Origin: Clostridia bacterium
GTDB taxonomy: Bacteria > Bacillota > Peptococcia > DRI-13 > SM3-B62
Length of the DNA stretch: 64,000 nucleotides
Reading direction: 5' to 3'
NCBI GenBank assembly: GCA_018432615.1
Contig: JAHDSQ010000002.1
Span: 95,054-159,053 of the forward strand
Below the pieces are notes generated by a model. The model was not told where the DNA came from, searched no databases, and worked only from the letters and a program-made list of their open reading frames with translations. The translations under genes were made by a program, and so were the position numbers. This document shows positions 61,376-64,000 of this stretch, one piece after another (position 1 is the stretch's first letter; the number at the start of each line of letters is the position of its first letter).

Positions 61376-62548
61376 TCAAACCTCCGGTGGACTCGCATAA
61401 GCTTCCTTGCCGTTGACATAGACTCTTTTTATCTTAGTTCTCCAATCCAAGGGATGCCCCGAAAGGACCAGCATATCGGCGTCTTTTCCCTCTTTGAGAC
61501 TGCCAATTCTATCATCAAGCCCTAAGATACGAGCGGGATTAATCGTTATAGCCTTCAAGGCTTCCTGCTCGTCCATCCCATGTCTGACCGCCAGGGCAGC
61601 ACACAGGGGCAAATACTGCACAGGTATGACGGAATGATCGGTTGTCAAAGCCACCAACACACCCGCCTTGCTCAAAAGCGCTGCTGTTTCCCAATTCATT
61701 TCAGCCAACTCAACCTTTGACCTGCTGCTGAGAGTCGGCCCCAAAACAACAGGGATATCTCTCTTCACAATATCCTTGATATTTTTATGTGCTTCCGTTC
61801 CATGCTCCAGCACCATCTTCACCTGAAACTCATCGGCAATCCGTATCGCGGTAGCAATATCATCGGCTCTATGAACGTGAGCACGCAAGGGTATTTTTCC
61901 CTTGAGAACAAGGGCTAAATTCTCGAACCCCAAGTCATGCTCAACAAGCTCATTCTCTTTCTCCGCTTTTTCCTTCTTGGCAAGATAGTCCTTTGTGTCA
62001 ATAAAGGCTTGCCGCAAGAGAGCAGCTATACCCATTCTGGTGGAAGGCATCTTCTTTTGCTCGCCATAAACCCTTTTCGGGTTTTCGCCAAAAGCCACCT
62101 TCAAGCCCGACTGTTCTATCAGTACCATGTCCTGCAAACATTCGCCCACCGTTTTTAACACCATTGTCGTCCCGCAGACTACGTTTGCACTGCCCGGCCC
62201 CGTCATCACCGTCGTAATTCCGCCCTTGATAGCATCTTTAAAACCCAAATCATACGGATTAACGCCATCTAAGGCCCTCAACTCCGGGGTAACGGGTTCA
62301 GTCATTTCATTTAAGTCGTCACCCTCCATTTGATAAATCTCTTCCAAGATACCCAGGTGAGTATGGGCGTCAATATATCCCGGCACCACTGTGTTTCCTC
62401 TCTCATCCAGCACCTCTGTTTGGGAAGGCAAATCCAGGTTTTCGCCCACCGCAATTATTCGGTCTTCCTCCCAAAGCACAGAGCCGCTCTCTATTATCCT
62501 GCCGGTCATAGTGTATATCCTGGCATTTATTATTGCCGTTTTCTTCAT
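61376..62548 (-). CDS. Amidohydrolase, metal-dependent (imidazolonepropionase-like)
   Basis: A 390-residue amidohydrolase. HxH is in VPGYIDAHTHLGI near 65; later ligand blocks are LRAHVHRADD near 220, MVLEHGTEAHK near 240 and ALTTDHSVIP near 300. The C-terminal block GSLKEGKDADMLVLSGHPLD is typical of the superfamily. It differs from the amidohydrolase at 33328 and is encoded next to the asparaginase (11 bases between stop and start), so an amide-hydrolysis or peptide-degradation role is possible but inferred. ATG at 62548 has AAAGGAGGATACC before it. Confidence 0.85.
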   Translation of the reverse strand: MKKTAIINARIYTMTGRIIESGSVLWEEDRIIAVGENLDLPSQTEVLDERGNTVVPGYIDAHTHLGILEEIYQMEGDDLNEMTEPVTPELRALDGVNPYDLGFKDAIKGGITTVMTGPGSANVVCGTTMVLKTVGECLQDMVLIEQSGLKVAFGENPKRVYGEQKKMPSTRMGIAALLRQAFIDTKDYLAKKEKAEKENELVEHDLGFENLALVLKGKIPLRAHVHRADDIATAIRIADEFQVKMVLEHGTEAHKNIKDIVKRDIPVVLGPTLSSRSKVELAEMNWETAALLSKAGVLVALTTDHSVIPVQYLPLCAALAVRHGMDEQEALKAITINPARILGLDDRIGSLKEGKDADMLVLSGHPLDWRTKIKRVYVNGKEAYASPPEV

Positions 62549-62559
62549 GGTATCCTCCT

Positions 62560-63573
62560 TTAGCTGCTCCGGATCAGCGAAAATGCCGACCTTATTTCCC
62601 CTATCGTTTCACCGCGGTAATTCTTGATTTTCTTGCGGGCATACGGTTTAAGCATCTCGCTTTCCTCTTCTGTCAATAAACCTAACTCCTGTAATACCGA
62701 AATAATTACCGGGCCCAGTGCCCGCATGTCTCCGTCTTCGATCTTGACGGCAATACCCCAACCCTTACCGGGCACACCAACACATATAATACCCTCATTT
62801 CCGTCTTTGACCAACAGCTTGTCCCCGGTAATGTTCATTATTTCCGTTGCCAAACGTCCTGCCCCGGCTATTATCACCGGGTTGTTCAACATGGCCTCGT
62901 GGAGGGTACGGCAGGCCTGTGCCCTTTCTGCACTGCAGTCATCCGGTTTGGCCCAACGAGCATAGGCAAGAGCCATTCTGTAAAGTGGCATACCGAAGAC
63001 AGAAACTCCGCAGCCATCAACACCCACTATGATTTCGCCCTCCCGCAATCCGGCAAAAGACCTTACGGTGGCAAGCATCAGCTTCTGCACAGGGTGTTCA
63101 GGCAAATAGTACCCTTCTTCTTCCCAATGATGGTATTTAACCAAGGCAAGCATACCGGCATGCTTGCCGGAGCAAGTACAGTGAAAAACCGAAGGCGATT
63201 TACCCTCCTGCACCAACTTAACAGAAGATTTTTTGTGCAGCGGAAAATGAGTGCCGCACTTCAGAGCATCTGCCGATAAGCCCAATTTTTCCATAATATC
63301 CATGCCGATACGAACATGCTCGTCCTGCCCACTGTGTGAGGCCATGATCAGAGCCAACTCTTTTTGAGACAGGTTGTAGTATGCCGCAGCCCCGCTTTCA
63401 ACCACGGGCAAAGCCTGCATGGGCTTGGCTGCCGAGCGCAGATATGTCACATAAGACGGGTCGCCGACACTGGCTATTAAAGACCCTGAGATATCCACCA
63501 CCGCGACAACACCTCTGTGCATGCTTTCAATAAGACTACCCCTTGTTACTTCTACCAGCTTCTCCGTAAACAT
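62560..63573 (-). CDS. L-asparaginase family protein (PF06089)
   Basis: A 337-residue protein of the asparaginase family typified by Rhizobium etli AnsA (PF06089), unrelated to the usual type I/II asparaginases. Visible blocks are SAAKPMQALPVVESGAA near 47, MASHSGQDEHV near 77, HCTCSGKHAGMLAL near 131, GVDGCGVSVFGMP near 172, and CVGVPGKGWGIAVKIEDGD near 258. Cytosolic. It lies 11 bases upstream of the amidohydrolase ATG (co-transcribed) and follows the amidotransferase-like gene by 19 bases. It would feed asparagine nitrogen into central metabolism; substrate is by family only. Confidence 0.85.
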   Translation of the reverse strand: MFTEKLVEVTRGSLIESMHRGVVAVVDISGSLIASVGDPSYVTYLRSAAKPMQALPVVESGAAAYYNLSQKELALIMASHSGQDEHVRIGMDIMEKLGLSADALKCGTHFPLHKKSSVKLVQEGKSPSVFHCTCSGKHAGMLALVKYHHWEEEGYYLPEHPVQKLMLATVRSFAGLREGEIIVGVDGCGVSVFGMPLYRMALAYARWAKPDDCSAERAQACRTLHEAMLNNPVIIAGAGRLATEIMNITGDKLLVKDGNEGIICVGVPGKGWGIAVKIEDGDMRALGPVIISVLQELGLLTEEESEMLKPYARKKIKNYRGETIGEIRSAFSLIRSS

Positions 63574-63592
63574 TATCTAATCCTTTCTCTTA

Positions 63593-64000
63593 CTACTTAT
63601 ATTTTCTATTCTTATGCATAATTTCCCTTTTATTCGCCTCACAAACCAATTCTCTGAAAAGACGAAAGGAAACGTCATCGGACTTCCAACAGCATTCAGG
63701 ATGCCATTGTACACCAAACACACACCGGCCGTCTTCTGCTTCAAGGGCCTCAATCAATCCGTCACTGCTCCGGGCAACCGCCTTTAGTCCGCTTCCGACA
63801 AGCCTCACTCCTTGGTGATGAAAACTGTTAACGCGGATCCTCTCTTTTTGGACAATACGATACAAAAAACTTCCCTTATCCAGCTCAACATAATGGGTCC
63901 CATGGTAACGCGGCGCCTGCTGCATGTGCTCCTGTCTTGTCACCCCACCTAAATCCTGATAAAGCGAACCACCTACCGCTACATTCAAAACCTGCATACC
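63593..64000 (-). CDS. Gamma-glutamyl-gamma-aminobutyrate hydrolase-like protein, 5' part beyond window
   Basis: The C-terminal ~136 residues of a class I glutamine-amidotransferase-fold hydrolase (PuuD type). The visible part starts GMQVLNVAVGGSLYQDL, which in the family directly follows the catalytic Cys (LGICRG), now past base 64000. The catalytic His and Glu are in GVQWHPECCW. The tail is basic. By context it forms an operon with the asparaginase, 19 bases downstream, which suggests a nitrogen/amide-salvage role. The upstream start is outside the window. Confidence 0.85.
   Translation of the reverse strand, partial: GMQVLNVAVGGSLYQDLGGVTRQEHMQQAPRYHGTHYVELDKGSFLYRIVQKERIRVNSFHHQGVRLVGSGLKAVARSSDGLIEALEAEDGRCVFGVQWHPECCWKSDDVSFRLFRELVCEANKREIMHKNRKYK

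Noticed and set aside
1-64000. Insertion sequences, prophage, integrases, toxin-antitoxin or defence genes
   Set aside because: No transposase, integrase, phage structural, nuclease-immunity or toxin-like frame was found in reading the window.

Overview
The window reads as chromosome of an endospore-forming, probably anaerobic, Gram-positive bacterium of the Clostridia; the gene set fits Peptococcaceae-like lineages, but no rRNA is present to fix this. Pointers are GerW and DUF2953 spore genes, ferredoxin-dependent indolepyruvate oxidoreductase, T-box and lysine-riboswitch leaders, a CtsR-type operator before clpB, type III glutamine synthetase, and strong AGGAGG-type ribosome sites with many TTG/GTG starts. 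I see no rRNA, tRNA, CRISPR, insertion sequence, prophage or origin. Both window edges cut a gene (purC on the left, a class I amidotransferase-like hydrolase on the right).

Layout. 0-5 kb: purE-purB-purC behind a promoter and attenuator-like hairpin, then iorA-iorB. 5-9.5 kb: small membrane and spore genes (two DUF421/YetF proteins, DUF4363, GerW, DUF2953, a C-GCAxxG-C-C protein). 9.5-15.4 kb: a MEMO-family lipoprotein translationally coupled to a 1658-residue alpha-2-macroglobulin-like protein whose thioester cysteine is missing. 15.4-17.2 kb: tandem hairpin repeats, asd and its lysine riboswitch. 17.2-18.6 kb: DUF815 ATPase. 18.8-26.3 kb: a co-directional run of a secreted, degenerate peptidase-like protein, a LolCDE/MacB-type ABC exporter, its adaptor and an EnvC-like M23 endopeptidase. 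26.4-30.1 kb: a second MacAB-like exporter on the other strand whose adaptor gene carries an in-frame TAG.

30.4-38.6 kb: CtsR-type clpB, an amidohydrolase, a calcium-loop protein, a TtcA-like thiolase, a Pro/Gly/Tyr-rich protein with a sigma-K-like promoter, trmB, a PF06541 membrane protein and a double zinc ribbon. 38.7-40.6 kb is the most novel-looking part: six very small genes, two of them membrane micropeptides and two sharing a C-terminal helical motif, with sequences resembling sigma-E and sigma-K promoters in the gaps. I infer a mother-cell, late-sporulation cluster of unknown function.

40.7-64 kb is mostly housekeeping: sbcC-sbcD, lepB, two tandem paralogous polytopic transporters, glnN, a UPF0182 protein, pfkA, T-box-ilvA, glnS, the tsaE-tsaB-rimI-tsaD operon (t6A tRNA modification), an amidohydrolase, an asparaginase and the start-truncated amidotransferase. 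All functional calls come from reading motifs and lengths; no database search was run.
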